Assembly (NCBI GenBank): GCA_024734555.1 | Contig: JANPWX010000060.1 | Location: 3,261,571-3,325,570 of the forward strand | From: Trochalopteron elliotii | Taxonomy: Eukaryota; Chordata; Aves; Passeriformes; Leiothrichidae | Direction of reading: 5' to 3' | Length of the DNA stretch: 64,000 bases | Shown here: piece after piece, positions 10,816-25,091 of the stretch | Position numbering within the stretch: the stretch's first letter is position 1 | How the letters are laid out: the number at the start of each line of letters is the position of its first letter | The notes under the pieces: generated by a model | What the model saw: the letters and a program-made list of their open reading frames with translations, nothing else | Database searches by the model: none | Told to the model about the DNA's origin: nothing | Made by a program: the position numbers and the translations under genes

Positions 10816-13800
10816 CTGACAGTCACTCTCTCTGCTCCTGGCCTCTCCCAAAGCCTGCCTGCTGGCAGGAGAGCATCCTTTGGCCATCCCATAGCCATCC
10901 AGCCCCTCTGGCAGGTGGGTGTCTCCTGCTGCCTGTCCCATGGGAGGAGTGGCAGGTGAAGCCCTTTGGAGCCAAGGCTGCTCCCAGCTGGCACAGGTGT
11001 AACCTCTCCCCGTGTGCCTCTGACAGCCAGCACTGAGAAAAACAAAACTGCATTGGCTCCTCACACTTCTCTGAGGAAAACTTACCTCACTCCTTCCTCG
11101 TCTTTTATCTTCTACAGCTATGCCGATTTTCTACCATGTTAATTGTAACTTGCAATAACTCCTTCATTACTGGAAAGAGTTCATGGACACTGATAGTTAG
11201 GAAAATAAAAGCAGAAACTGGATCAGTGTCCTAAAAACTATTGCAAGTTACAGATCTGTTCGTGGCTGCTGCTTTATGGATCAGTCTCTCTATAAACCAG
11301 AAAAGAGTGGTCCTGTAGCTGTGCTTTTGACTTTTATAATTCACTCATACTGCTTGCATAATTTCAAGGACTGAAGAAGGGACTGTGAGGTGTAAGTATT
11401 GGATTTCTCAAGATAGTTTGCCAGCAGGAAACAAACTGAAGACTGATACTTAAGAAGTCAGATCCAGCAGTACCTTAGTGCAGACAGATTTTCACATTCT
11501 CTGATCACTTGCATAATGGTCCCTAGAGCTGCATTTTGCTCCTCAACAGTATAAGGAGCCACTCATTCCCCCAGCAATATTCAGAGGGTATCTTTCAGAA
11601 CTTCCTAAACTTCTATCTTCCAGAGGATGTGTGAGGTGCTCTAAGTCATAACATATCCAAATTCAGATTTCTCTATCATATTAAGAAGACAGGGTTTGGC
11701 TTTTTTTGCCTTATGTGAAGGTGCTTCTACAAACCAATGCATGCCTGTGATTACCCAGCCAACAGGTAGCAACATATTCTGACATACTGTTTGCACCAGG
11801 AAGAGTGAAATTCCTAATCATATATGGACAAATATATTATTTTCATCCATGTTTTTGGGATGAGATCTTTGTGAAAGAAGAATCAGAAAGAGTAAGAGGT
11901 TCTGAGGTAAATATGAAATTTTAGCATGGTAACATAAGCATTCAAACTATAAGAGACTTTCCCAAACATTTGGGCTAGAAGTATCAGAGTGGAATTAATT
12001 TACAGGAAATAAATTATTCTAGAAAAAGGCAGGAAAAGCAAAGTACCCTAGAGAACATCAGAGGGAACTCACAGAGGATTCAAAGCGATAATGAAGCAGA
12101 CCAAAGAGGAAAGCAGTTCCTCTATTGTTTAATTCCATAATCTAGTTTAATCCTACTGAATGATACTTACTCCAATGAAATCAGGTCTCCATCACCTGCT
12201 TGCTAGGCTATAAATGTTAAGATGAACCACTCTGACAATAATTTCAATACTTTCCAGCCTTTACAAGTAGTCACTGCTGGCTGACAGCATGAGCCACCAC
12301 TTGCCTTGTTCCCCAGCTTATTCACACAGGCTCCCCCATCTGTGCTTCACGGGCTGATTCCAACCTTTGAAGTGACTCTTTGTGGAAGTACTTTAAAGGA
12401 GAAAGTTCTGAAGGGTACCACAAATATGGAGATGAGATGGGAAGCATTGCCATGCATCAGAACAGGTTCATTTCCAGTCATTTTTCAAGGAATGGGATTC
12501 CTAAAGGCAGGGAAAATACGAAGTCTGTATGCATGCTTAGATCCTTACTTTATTAAAAAATAAAGAAGAAAATAAAATGTTACATGCAAACATGACCTGT
12601 CAAAAAGAATGGCACACATGAAGATGGACAGTTCACAGAAAATTTACAAACCTGTCACTTTCTCTGGCATCTCTATAACTTTTACACTATTTAAGTAAAA
12701 CTTTAATTCCACACATTAACTATAACAGAGTTTTAGAGAGAATAAGAGAGCTGAGCTGATGATCCTCCCCTATTAAAATTTTGTATTAATATCATTTAAG
12801 TTCTTGCCCAGGACCACCCTACATGGAACTGCAGTGTTTTTCTGGTGACAGGATGCCTTTTTCTTTTCGTGGCTTGCCAGGGCTCCCTTGTGTGACTGTG
12901 CTCAGCTTGCTGCCTGAAGCTCAGATTTACTGATTCCACCTTTGCTGATTCCATGTTTGCCAATTCCAGTGTTACTCTGTAACTTCCTAACTGGCACACA
13001 CTGCCTCAGTCCCTGTCCAAAAGCTCTAATTAGCAGCCACAATATCCACAGGAAAGAGAGAGGAAGTAACTTCTGTTGCTTGTTTAGATATCTCGTTTCA
13101 TATACAGGATTTATCGTCAGAAAAACTTGTGATGCCTGACCTTGATATATAAGGAAAATTCTGCCTGGGCATTCTGCCAGACATTTTGTTTGATATCTAT
13201 GTTTTCTCCCCCTTGGCCATCTTCTTGTTGTATTTTTTTCCCCTTCTGGCTCCTTGCCTTTTTTCATAACTTCTTTAGGGCTCATTATCTTTACCCAAAG
13301 ACATTGTCATGACGTGTCTTTCCAGTCCTGGAAATTGAAATGCTGGTCCTAAGAATATTCTGTGAAAGGCAGAGAAAAAAAACTCAGAACCATCTGATGC
13401 CTTGGGAGGCTACCTAGAACAGAGTCTAGACAGTGTTAAAGGAATAAAGTATTAGAGGATTAAAGTTAGAGGAAAAATTATTAAAAGGCCTTCAAAGGAT
13501 ACACCTCGGGCAGTACAAGAACCTGGCCAGGGTTACATCCAAGATGGACTCTGGGTCACACATTTTCACACTTTTATAAGTTTTGGTCCATTTACATATT
13601 TGGGTTAATTGTCCAATTACAGCTTCAGGTTATGAAGTCCCAGCCTCCCAGATTGCTCTCCTCAATTCACTGTTGTTTGCACTTTTTGTGCCTGAGGATG
13701 CAACACTGTCCTTGGTTCACGGGCTGGAAAATGATTGTTTTGTCTAACTACACTGTGAGGAGAACTTGCTAACACTTTATATGAAGTTCAGAGTTCTATA

Positions 13801-16800
13801 CTAATGCAGTACAGAATCTGGTAAATATGAAAGCTAAAACTTAAGGCATCACATCTAACTGAGGAATTTAAATTGCACTGACTCTCAATCAGGCACCTAT
13901 GGCACAGCTGTAGACTCACAGAGACTGTGACAATAGTATTTTTTACACTTACAGTTATAAAAGTACATATGCCCACATATTAAAACATTTAGTAGAAATC
14001 AAGTTTGAATCTTAAGGTGTATTTTTTCAATATTTTGACAAAAATATTGCAGAGTGTAAAAAAAAGAAATGCTCTCCCTGATCCTTTACTATTTTGCCTT
14101 GAGAATTATGTTTGACCTTAGGACCCTTGCATGCTTTTAAAATATGTTTCTTGTTTTTATCAACTCACAGAATAATTACTGCTTTTATCCCCATTTAAGC
14201 ATTGTGATCACATCTATTTTAGATTGGTTGGTCCTGGATTATCCTTAATTTTATGAGTTCTACTAATATCAATAACCTGTGGCACTGGTAGTTTTCTGTA
14301 TGAGTGACCAAAGAGACACATGAAGTACAAGGGAAAAAAAAAATCACAAATTAACAAACCAGGACCTTGAAATGTGAGGAACTGGGAAATATCTGTCATC
14401 ATCTTGCTAACATTTTTGTGTTGATATGCTGAAGGTACCGATTTATGCATCTCTAAGTCTGCCAAGAGGCAGACAGCATCCAAAGGAAGGCTGGAGGGAA
14501 AAAAGAGAGGGGGGCAGACAGACAGATTCTTAACCAGATTTGAAAGTTTGGCAGCAAAAAGTTTTTGTCATTTCTGTTCTGCAATTTAGTTCGCCTAGGC
14601 AATTATATTAACAGAAATGCAAGGCACCTACTGAAGATCTTCTGGATAAGCCAAAAAAATGTTGCATTACTTTTCAAAGAAAAAGGTGGTGACAACATAC
14701 TTTGCATCAAGCTCTACCCCAAAGAACTTCCCAATCCCACCTACAGAGAAGCAAATGCTATCCAAGGTGACCCTGAACTCTGTCTGAGGGCAGGGCATGC
14801 ACACACCTACAGTAGATGCTCAGAGGCGATTAGGAGAAACTAACTTTCCAAGCTTTACACATGGCCATTGAATTTCAAGCGAGGTGGAGTGAAGATTTAC
14901 TCTTGAAAAAGGAGGAAGTCTGCCTGAAGCTAAAGCAAATTAATATTGTTGACCTTGGCCCTGACTCTGCTCCTGTCTAAGTTAACAGAAATACTCCTGT
15001 TAATTCCACAGAGATCTGGATCAAGCCTCCTGTTGAAGTAAAACTGAAAGCTTTAGTTTAGACAACATTCAGGCAATGCAGGAAGTTGTACTGAGGTACA
15101 ACCTGATCTTCTAATATTGTATATTCATTGTCTCACATAGGTTGGGTGTTTCTTTATGGATAAGAAAACTTGCAAATGCATCCCAAAAAGACACTGAAAT
15201 CTAGGGTTAGCTAGAAACTTCATCCAATGTCTCTGAGAAACCTTTTTTGTGCTAGTGAAGTTTAAAGGTGTAGGCTCTACTGCCATATTTCTGATGAGTT
15301 TATTTGAGCCACAGAAGGTTCTCCTGAGCCACTGCACATAGAAGAACAGTCAGAACTGTGGTCATCTAGTGTCACTATTTAAAGTGAATTAAATTTTTCA
15401 AAGTAGCATTTACAGTATTTAGCTTGCAGATTTTCATGTTAATAAAAAATAACACAATCCCTGCATGTTAAAAAAGCCTTGCTGATGGACTTCAGCTGAT
15501 TATGTATACTATTTAATATTTACTCATAGTGCCTGCTAAAACCTGCGTGGTTTTTACCCCATTCAAAACTAATCTTGTAAAGGAGCTTCTGCTTAATGTT
15601 CTTTTGTATGAGGGGCAAGCAGCACTCTGAACCCTTTTTTAATCCTAAGAATGATGGGTGTAAAGGTGTCTCGTGTCTGTGATCTGAGTGGAGGAAATGA
15701 CCTATAGTGTGTAAAAATAAATCATCTCCCTTAGAAAGGCAGAAACAGTGCCCAACACTGAAAGTTCCTGAGGGAATGGATTTTTTAGCTTGTATATCTT
15801 GATTATCTAGAAAGCCAAGGCACAAAGTACAGCTATGGTCAGGGAGTTTAGACAGAAAAAAACCCAAATTTCTTATTCAATTTTCAGCAGATTTGATTTC
15901 CTGTCTTCAGAGTATGTGGCTTATAAATTTAAGTAGATCACCTCAGTGGTTCACATTAACACAATTCTCTCCATGGTGAGGATATCATTTTAGGGATGTC
16001 GTATTTCAAAGAAAGCAGCTCTTTATTTCACTGCAGTATTTCAAATCAGGGAAGATATATTTCCATGGAGAATTTTTTCATAAGGAGTAGTATTGATGCC
16101 AGTATTGGGAAGTATGAATTGATGGAAAGCTATTAAGACCATCAACACAGAAAGAGTCACTATGACTTGTGTAAAGAGGAACTCAATCTCAGTGACTCTT
16201 GTTTTCCTCCACAACACAAAAAATTACAATTTTTTCCAAAGCTGCATTGATGCAGTGACTTCAGTTTGTGTCTCTGTCCACTTCAAGGCCTTGACAACAG
16301 GTGAGGGACAGAGACCAGAGTTAGGAAACTTTTTTTCTTTCCAAAAGAAAAAATGAAAAAAGAAAGCATTACGTGACATATATGAAAACATTTCATTATG
16401 CAAAAATGAGAAATTCTATATCTGATTAGTATTATTAGAAACTTATGACTGAAAAATGAGATGCAACAGCTGAGAACACATCATCACTAAAGCTAACTCT
16501 TGGAAGCTAGTAAATGCAACGTTAAAGCCAAAATTTCAATGTTAATTCTGCCCCAGCTGCTTTGTACATAAAAATATATCACATGGCTTGAGTTATTTTA
16601 CATTTCATTATTTATTTACATTATAAGGAAAATTCTAACTAACATTTCTCACAGTCTGACACACATACATGTGAAAGCAACATATTCTAATTTTGGCTGA
16701 AGAGTTTCAATCTCACTGAGATCTAATAAGGAAGTCCAGTTCGTAGGAATTTCATTTAATAACATCACTCCTTTATACATTTGATATTAGCTGGTGGAAA

Positions 16801-16868
16801 TTTAGTAGTGGCTCACCGTGACAGAGTTAAAACATTCTGGGCTGTTTTGGATGTCTTCACTCTGAGTA
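10816..16868. other. Non-coding DNA, no gene seen
   Basis: The GC-rich flank of the island runs to about 11050; after that the DNA is AT-rich and unique. No exon, RNA gene or mobile element is recognised. Open frames (12902-13285 minus, 15520-15867 minus) have no recognisable domain. A purine-rich patch (14490-14525) and scattered A/T homopolymers are the only low-complexity sequence. Confidence 0.7.
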
Positions 16869-17280
16869 ACACTTCAACAGAAAAATGCCAGGTGGTTCAA
16901 ATGGGATAATGATGAAGATGGGAGAAGTGAAGTGACTTTGTTTTCTGTGTCCTTTGTGTCCTTCAGTCCACCACTGAGGTCACTCCAGCATCCTCCATGT
17001 CCCACAGCATTCCTGTGAGCAAGAGAGGTTCCTGTAGGATAAAGCTCTGCTGCAGATGGGTTCTGTGTCTGCTCCTGGGCCATGCAGCTTCTGCCACACA
17101 GGGCACGGCATGGCTGAGCTGCCCTGAGCATTTCCTCAGCAGGCTCTGGCTTAAATTATCCTCCTGTTCCCCAGGAAGTGATTCTCATGACATTGGAAGG
17201 TCTAATCTTCATCCTCCTCCTCGTCTGCTGCGTTGGCTGAATGTGACTTACAGGTCAGAAATCTGTGCAGAAGACAGGTG
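16869..17280. other. Moderately GC-rich patch, no supported gene
   Basis: This roughly 400-bp patch is richer in C and G than its surroundings. A pyrimidine tract ends in CAG at about 16967, like a splice acceptor. The + frame from ATG 16997 encodes a short Cys/Leu-rich stretch (RWVLCLLLGHAASAT) that resembles a signal peptide by chance composition. There is no matching donor or recognised protein, so I do not call a gene. Confidence 0.4.
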
Positions 17281-20200
17281 AAATCAATAGTTTACACTTA
17301 GTTTAGGAATCATTCTGTTTGGAAAATCATCCTATAAATAATCTAATTTAAAAAAAAAGATGAAAGATAAAATATCTAGATTATGTATAGATTGTCATGG
17401 TATTTTAAATGGGTAGTGTCACACACTACACATTTATAAGACAATTACACTTTTGAGAGTACTGTAGCAATCTGTGTAAGCAAAAGATTTCACCTACCAG
17501 AGAAGAAAAAAGCACATTACTGTTTCCTAAGCCAAATGACAAACAAACAAACAAACAAACAAGAAGCTTGAAACACTCACGACTTCATTCAGCTTTTGTA
17601 ATTTTTAGGAGGATTCTGAAGGTCAAGACTTAAACAGACGGAGTTGTAATTTCTATTTTGGTCTGGTTTTAATTTGGGTAATCTTTCCATTAAATAGAGC
17701 TATTTATGACATTTGTTAAAAGCCTGTGCTGCTAATTTAGCTTAAAAAAAATCTAATGGAGTTGTATTGGAACTTTTCCATAAAATTAATGTTCCAGACT
17801 TAATGGATGTCTAAGGTATCGTTATTAACGGGAATATTCCATAAACTAAAATCAGAGTCTTTGAATTGGTGATCTGATACAGTTAGATCGGAACTTATTG
17901 AAAGCTGGAGTCATGCCAAAGTACCCAGGAATTCAATTTAAACACCTTATGGAGGTTAATGCTTTTATGGTATTTACTTTAATTAGTGTTTTATTAAATG
18001 CTCAATTTCACTCACATATTTGGGCAGCAGCAGTGGCCAGCCTGTGGGTAGAGCAAGTATGACAGAGGTAAGATCACTTTGCTCTCTCTACATCTGTCAG
18101 AAACACCAGTCTTTTCCATGATTTCTAGGGTGATATTGCTTTTGGCTGTATTACCACATTGCTGAAAATGTCACAGAAATTCATACTGAGTATCACAGGC
18201 TATACCATGGCCAAGCAAAAATACATTACAAACTATAGGCCTCTTCTCAAAGTTTTGCTTATAGATTCACCTCTATCAGTTCACACTCCTCGATAGAGTA
18301 AATAAGGACTATAACTATCCAAAATTCACAGGGTGTTTGCATGCTTTGCCTTCCATTCCATGCTGAATTTAAAATACCCATTTTATCTGGATAACTACAT
18401 TATGTGTTTTTATCCCATAGGGAAGGAATGGATTGCCCCTGAAGATAACTCCTACCATAAAAGAAGTTACTCTTTTGCTTTGGGGCTGGTTCTAGGCTAA
18501 GAAAATCTGATTTTGTCCCTGTTGACTGCAATAGGCTTAGAAACAATTTCGTACTCCTTGTTTTATCAACAGCGAAAGTACTGAAGTAAAAAAAAATTTA
18601 AAATGTACAGAAATTATTTGCATTGTCATTTACAAAGCAGTAAATAAATTGTTTGGCTAAGGAAAAATTCTGTTACAATGGTACATGTGGGCTGACAGTG
18701 TTGATCATACTCTTTAGTCTCATGTCTGATCCATATGCAAAAAAATGAACTCCATATATATTTAACCTTCAAACTGATCAACTTTACAAGGACATCATAT
18801 TTAGTTTTTTAATGTGAAAAAGACACAAAGTATTTCTGTTATTTCTTCACTTCTGGAATGGAATTTAATTTAAGATGCATCTACTTGTACCCAGTGACAA
18901 AAATTATTCCAGTAAACAGAGAGAACTCAATGGCTGATATTCTCTCATGCCATGGCACCGTGGGGCTCAAAAAAGAGGTGTACCCTTGTATAAAAAACAA
19001 ATTCTGAGCTCTCAAGTATCCCCTAACATAGATAGGTGCCATTATATTCTATTGTCTCCTGCAGTGCCCCTGAACTCAGTCAACACTTTTAGCAAAACTT
19101 CGCAAACAAGGAGGCAGATGTTTTTGCTTGTTTCTCTTTTCAGGTTCACCTTCTTGTGTCCAGACTAGACCACAGGCACACACTAATAAACACAAGGGAG
19201 GTGAGAGGAACATTTAAATACTTGTTCTCAGCACTGGCACACCCAGCACAGCCACGGGCAAGTTGTGGACATCACCAGGTGGACCTCAGCACATTTTACA
19301 TGCACATGGACACTTTCCATGAGGGAAGGTGTTGAGTGACCTTCCAGCATTCCTGCTATTCCCTAGAAACAGCAAATGATGAAAAAGTATAAGCCCCCTG
19401 ATATTTACAATACAATTCTGAAACAGAAGAATATGCACATAGGCAATAAAACTGAGTAGTTAATGAAGTCAAGATAAAGTTACTCTCTACCTTACCCCCT
19501 AGAAAATTATTCACATGCTAGACTCCACGTATACTCCGGAATTAATTCTTGTCTTCACAAATAACTTTTCTAGTGTTGATCAAAACACTCACTGTGCTGT
19601 ACTCCTTACCTCCAAAGAATTAAGGCCATACCCTTTGGAGAGGAACTGAAATGGCTGCTTCATTCATGGTTATGAAGTGACTATTTACTGAGAAAATTGT
19701 ATAAATATTTAGATGCCTATCTGATTTTACCAAGAGATACCCATGTGCACTAGGAATGAAATGGAAGAAAAATTAAAGAGATACAAAACTTAGAAAGGAT
19801 ACATCTACAAATTAAAAGTAAGAGAAAAAAAGACGTTTTTAAAAATAAAGAAGACATCAAGAAAACTGAACAGCACTTTTTACCTTAAAAACAACAAAAA
19901 AATGGCATAATAGATAAGTAATGAGATCAGAAGAGTAGAATAGATTATTAGGAATAGAAAATAATGAAAAAAATTTCTATAGAGGGACTTTTACACAAAA
20001 AGGAATTATTTTCTTAATCTGAAAGGCTGTACTGTAAAATTAATTCAATACTCCAAAAAAAACCCCACCCAAAACTCAACCAACTAACCGACACAAACAC
20101 TGAAATAAACTTCATCTGCAATTACAGTCCACAAGAAGAACCTTCCAGAAACAGGGCTTTTTTCAGATTATTTCTCTTTTCCAAGGTCTGAGCACAGTGA

Positions 20201-20400
20201 GTCAGAAACACTTCTAAGTCACTGGGAGTAGCTTCAGGCGCAGACCATTTGAACAGGAATGCAATGGTTTACATAATTCTGGAAGGAAAATGGCAAAGAA
20301 AAAATGCTAATAGTGAAAGAAACTAATCTGGATCAGATTTTTGGCTGCTGAAAATTAGTTCCTGGAAGCACATTAAAGTCTTGTTTCTAGACTGGCCCTC
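17281..20400. other. AT-rich unique DNA, no gene seen
   Basis: No exon, RNA gene or mobile element is recognised apart from the (AAAC)n microsatellite at 17540. A-rich stretches occur at 19800-20090. Open frames are below 75 codons. Confidence 0.75.
17540..17562. repeat. (AAAC)n microsatellite
   Basis: Between five and six uninterrupted copies of the tetranucleotide AAAC. It could mark the A-rich tail of an old retroposon, but no body is recognisable upstream. Confidence 0.93.
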
Positions 20401-20479
20401 TGGGGACCTCAGAAGGTAAATGTATTATCCTGTGCTTGAGCTTAGAAAGGATGCAATAGTTCCCAGGAAATGGGTGTTT

Positions 20480-20835
20480 GGAGGGGATGGAAACGGGAAA
20501 ATGCATCAGGCCTGCATTCACCCAAGTGTTTTGGGATGTCCCTGCACCTCTGCCCCAGGGTGTCCCTGCAGCCTGGCCCAGAGAGCTCCAGCTGTCCTTG
20601 ACAGGGGACAGCAGAGCAACAGCACTGCCACAGCTCTGCCTCAGCTGGTGCTGCCTGTGGCCACAGCCTGTTCCCAGCCTGTGCTGGGGTCAGTGATGCT
20701 GAACCACTGCAGGGGCCATAAAGGATGTGAGCAGAAGCAAGAATGGCTGTGAGAAAAGCTAGAAGATTCCATGCTAAAAATCAGGCTCATCCACCACTGC
20801 TGGCTCCTTCAATAAAGGCATGCAACACCTACAGC
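20480..20835 (+). other. GC-rich patch ending in an AATAAA signal; possible LTR or retroposon relic
   Basis: The patch is C/G-rich compared with its flanks. It contains a repeated TGTCCCTGCA word (20537-20546 and 20561-20570) and ends shortly after CAATAAAGGC (AATAAA at 20811-20816). A GC-rich body followed by AATAAAG is typical of the R region of retroviral LTRs, but I cannot define the TG...CA ends, a primer-binding site or a target-site duplication. Ordinary unique DNA with a chance AATAAA is an equally good explanation. Confidence 0.25.
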
Positions 20836-23800
20836 ATAAGGTACCTTTCCTTCTGTCATTTCTACTGGTAATTTTTTGATTCCTGAACAGCTCCCAGCCC
20901 AAGGATTTGACTAGAAAAATATCAGGTACAATTTTGCTCTAAGGTGCAAGGGGTACTAGACCTACAGCATGGTTGCAGTAGCAGGAGCTAATCCCACAAT
21001 TTCTTAAGTGACCCAAAAGTCTGAAGATATTTTCTCAGTTCAATATTTAAAAGTACTGTAACATTTGCATTTCAATCCTCATGTTCACTAGCCCAGTGCT
21101 CCCCAAGACAGAAAGGTGCATTTTAGCCACACACAGGACCTCCTGGCTATAAATAAACAGCAATCTGACAGCTCTGTGCCAGGATATAGAAATATTGCAT
21201 TTAAGAAACAGGATACTGCACATAGCAGGCAATTGCCACATCGGGCCTTTTATTACAATGAGAACTATCCTTGCTTGAAATACCTCAACTTTTATGGCAC
21301 AGAGCAGCAGCTAAGTGCTTAGGCAAGGCTGTAATGTTTTCTTCTAGACCCTGGCTGAGAGCCAGTGCTCTTATGGCAGAGAGTAGTAGTTTAGTGTGGT
21401 GTATTTCTACCTTTTCTACCTATTGACCCAAAGACTGGCTGCTCCAGCCATAACTTCAACATGATTACATCCTTCCTCCTCTGTGAAAATGGGGAAGTAC
21501 ATAAAATTCTTACCAGGCTGAAGAAGTAGATTAATATCCTTGCCAGGCTTCTTCAACCAGGATGAACAGATGAGACTGGTCCAGGTCAGGGAAGGGCTTG
21601 AAGCAAACATGGAAAGGGCTGGATGTGAGCAGGTGTCCCAGATGGCACTGATGTTGCCTGAGGCATGGCTGAGGAGCACCAGGGCAATACAGAAAATGCT
21701 AATAAGGTATCTCATACCTGCATGGCCCCACCCTTCCCTTCCTTGGCCAGTTGAGAGGCCAAGAAGGCATTGTACATAGCAGAGCACATGAACAACATAC
21801 AGTGAGGCAGAAAATAAACCCAAGGATGAGTTTAACAGGATGCCTGATACTCTGTGGCACTGTAAGGCTGGCAGCCCACACTCCAGCTCTTGGCTCCTTG
21901 GGTAGATGATATTTAAAATATTGGGCCCCCTAAAGTGCACAAAAATTCATGTCCTGCTGGTGGCCTTCTTGTAGGTTTTGTTATTAGCAATGGTGATTTG
22001 GCCCTGGGCAGGGGATATTAAAGCAATCCTTGTAATCTGGATGCCAGGGAACAACAGAGACTGAAAATCTTCCTCCAGTTAGACAAAATATATCTAATCC
22101 TGTAATAGCTGGCATGAGGTGTTTGGCAGACATCCCAGAGTGAAGGACAGAGCTGATCAATATTAAACATTCACAAGAAAGTGAAGCAAGCCAGCAAGAA
22201 GAAATATAGGAGGTAGCCCTTCTTTTGAGAGAAAAGGGAGTGCACAAGCTAAGGGAAGCAGAGGTTCTATATGGACTAACTCAGTTAAATGCAATTTTTT
22301 CCTTTGGATGGTAAGACTTTTGAACATGATTAACTATATGCACAGATTTCTACCTAACTGTCTTGGGCCCCTCTGGAGTACAGCCTTTGCCAAAGCTCTT
22401 CAAATTCCAGAGTTTAAATATGACATTCTTTTAAAGAAAACAGCTCTACAGATATTTTTTTAGAAAGGTTACTGTATAGATTTTCTTCCATATCCTTTGT
22501 GAAAAAGAGAAGGGGAAAAAAAAAAAAAAGAAGGTAGAAACCTGCCCCAAGGAACTTTAAAACTTGATAAAGGAAGTAAAATGAATCAATTAAAGAAAAA
22601 AATACATCAAGTTAGCTTATACCAAAAATGTGTAGCTTTTCAAATACTACTCCAAGAATTCCATTCAGAATAGGATCATTTCTTAATTCATTCACACAAG
22701 GACACAATATGGTCCATGCCATTCTAAATCCCCAGGACTCCTTATGATGTCTGTCAAAATAAGTTCATCTATGCTTTGAATTTAATTCTCTATTCCTTAG
22801 GCTTTTGAGCCTTTCATTCAGGAAAGCCCATTCAGAACTGGTTTGTAGGTCTTAAGTTAGAATTTCTTTGGCATGGAACTGTTTCAGGTCTTACTGTTAC
22901 ACATAAGAGCTCAAAATAGAGTGAATATAAATAAATATTAGATCAGGTGATACAAAGTTGGCTTGCGAATCTCTTAATGTTCCACCTGACTTTCTACACT
23001 TCATTTTATCTGCCCTTAATTTAAACTAGAATCTGAGATTTTCTTACATGTTTCTAATTCCACTCTTTCTAGTGTTTTGGATGCCAGACTCACATATTTC
23101 AGATGTGTACCTTGCATGGAAAAGAAAGAATATTCAAATAACACTTCAGAATGTCAGCCAAGCATATTTCCCTGCAAACTCAACAGCTCATGCTGTTTCT
23201 TTTGTACTCTTCCTGACTAAAATGTACTCCACTACTTTTGAGCTTTTCAAAGAATGACTGGAAAACCTGGAGTCTCTTTTACTTTGTGAAGACAAGAATG
23301 AGAGGCAAACCTGCAGTCATAGCCCCTGAATAAAACAGGGGATTACAACCCTTCAGCAGGAATGAAACCAGTATTTCAAGTGAAGTTTTTCTTGACCAAC
23401 ATGAAAAAATAGTGGATGGAGGGGATTCAGGAGTCTTGATGTGAGAAATGGGACACCTCTCCACATTTGCTTTTACCAGCAGATGACAATTAACTGTTCA
23501 GCACATCAGAAAGGGCAGTGGTTTTGTGATCCTCATCTCCAGCTGTTGTTGCAAGGAACAACCTTAAAATTTCCTCTCCATTAATGTTTTTCTAGGTTTT
23601 TACATAATACCTTTGACATCCCTGCTCACACTTGCCCAGTAAAGGGAACCAAATTAAAAGGCATGACCCAGACAACTTTGTGTGTACCTGTTCTCTGTAA
23701 ACACAATCCTGTTTCTGTTCACTTCACTTCAGCTAAATTCCTTTCCAGGAGTAATGGTAACTCTGTCCCTAATCATACAACTCCTGTGTTGAGGTAAGCT

Positions 23801-25090
23801 TCAGAAGAAGCCTTAAAAACCCTCTGCCATCCACTAAGAAGGTCACTTTATAGGAGAGAAAGATTCTGTACTAACTGGTAACAAGTAAAAGACACTTATC
23901 TAGCTTTCCTGTGTGATTAAAGGGTTTATTGATTGGTTTCTACTTTTTCCTTGCTATAATAAAATTAAGTAGAGATATGAAACACACAGGAATGAAGGGA
24001 GACAAGTGACTGTAAATTAATAGATGCTGTACAGTTCCAAAGAAAATTTAAAGACACTAGGTGGAATCCTGATAGATTTTGTTGCTTTATATCTTGGTAA
24101 ATGATAGCTCTGGGAACAAAATTCCAGCAAGATTTGTCAGTTAGTCAAAATGGATGTTTGTAATTATGAAACAAAGTGAGTTTTAATTTGATTGTCTCAA
24201 AATAGAAAACAGAACATAAATACAGACTTGCATGGGAGATACTGGAGACAGAAAATAAATCATGATTGTTTACAAAGACTCCAAAGAGAGCAGAGTATTT
24301 TAATATATGCTCATTTTCAGGACTTAAGAGGCAAGAGATTTTTATTGACATTACCTGTAGAATTAATAGAGAGGATGTTGGACACTTTAATCAAGGACTC
24401 TTCTAATCCCCACGTCCTTGTTTCACCTGAACAGACAAAATTCATAGCCTGATATAATTGCATTCATAGTGCTAATTGATGAAATAACTGTACAAATACC
24501 ACATGAAATTTCAGAATTTCAAACAAACCAATTAACACGACCTAGATACACCTTAAATAGCAGGAGTATATCCTGCTACTCTAAGATTTTTTCCTGTTCC
24601 AGTGCTAACAGAGTTAATCAATTTGCTCTGTTAGGTTCCATGGCACTCTGTTCAGCTATGGAGCACTATCACAATTCACAGATAAATTGTACGTGACCTC
24701 TGTAAAACAAAACATCTGTTCTGTCACTTCAACAGTCCCTCACTGTGTGGCATATCTAATACTGGCTGCAGATAGTACCTGAACAGCCTATTTATTCTAC
24801 ACCATTCCCACGACTTGCCTGGGTCCTTAAGGCTTCTGAATATCTAAGGAAGATTCTCCAGCTCTCTTAGGGGATCTCTAGCTTCCAGTTGTGACTACTG
24901 TCATCATTATTGAAGGTTTGTCTCACTGTTAAGGGCCACTCCAGAAGCTGAACCTTCAGGTCCCAGCAAATTGCTTGAGCAGGACAAGGCACACCCAGTC
25001 TCCTGAGCTCATAGTTATAAACCTTTCTGTGGAAGTCAACAGCAACCTTGAAACTGTCTGTGAACATAGACAACAGCAACAGAAGACCTT
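20836..25090. other. Unique non-coding DNA, no supported gene
   Basis: No exon or RNA gene can be supported. The longest frame (21416-21940, minus, 174 codons) opens at GTG with its first ATG about 75 codons in, has no known domain and overlaps other frames. An A14 tract lies at 22516-22529. Much of 21400-22250 is slightly richer in C and G and could contain an unrecognised old repeat. Confidence 0.65.
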
Positions 25091-25091
25091 G

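Noticed and set aside
10447..10959. 170-codon basic open frame as a stand-alone gene
   Set aside because: There is no ATG in the frame (it starts at TTG; upstream stop at 10417) and much of it is tandem repeat. It is reported as a repeat curiosity only.
16997..17281. 94-codon + frame with a signal-peptide-like segment
   Set aside because: Composition-driven hydrophobic run in a GC-rich patch; no donor or conserved cysteine pattern to support an exon.
21416..21940. 174-codon minus-strand open frame
   Set aside because: It opens at GTG with the first ATG about 75 codons in, has no recognisable domain, overlaps frames on the other strand and has no splice or promoter context.
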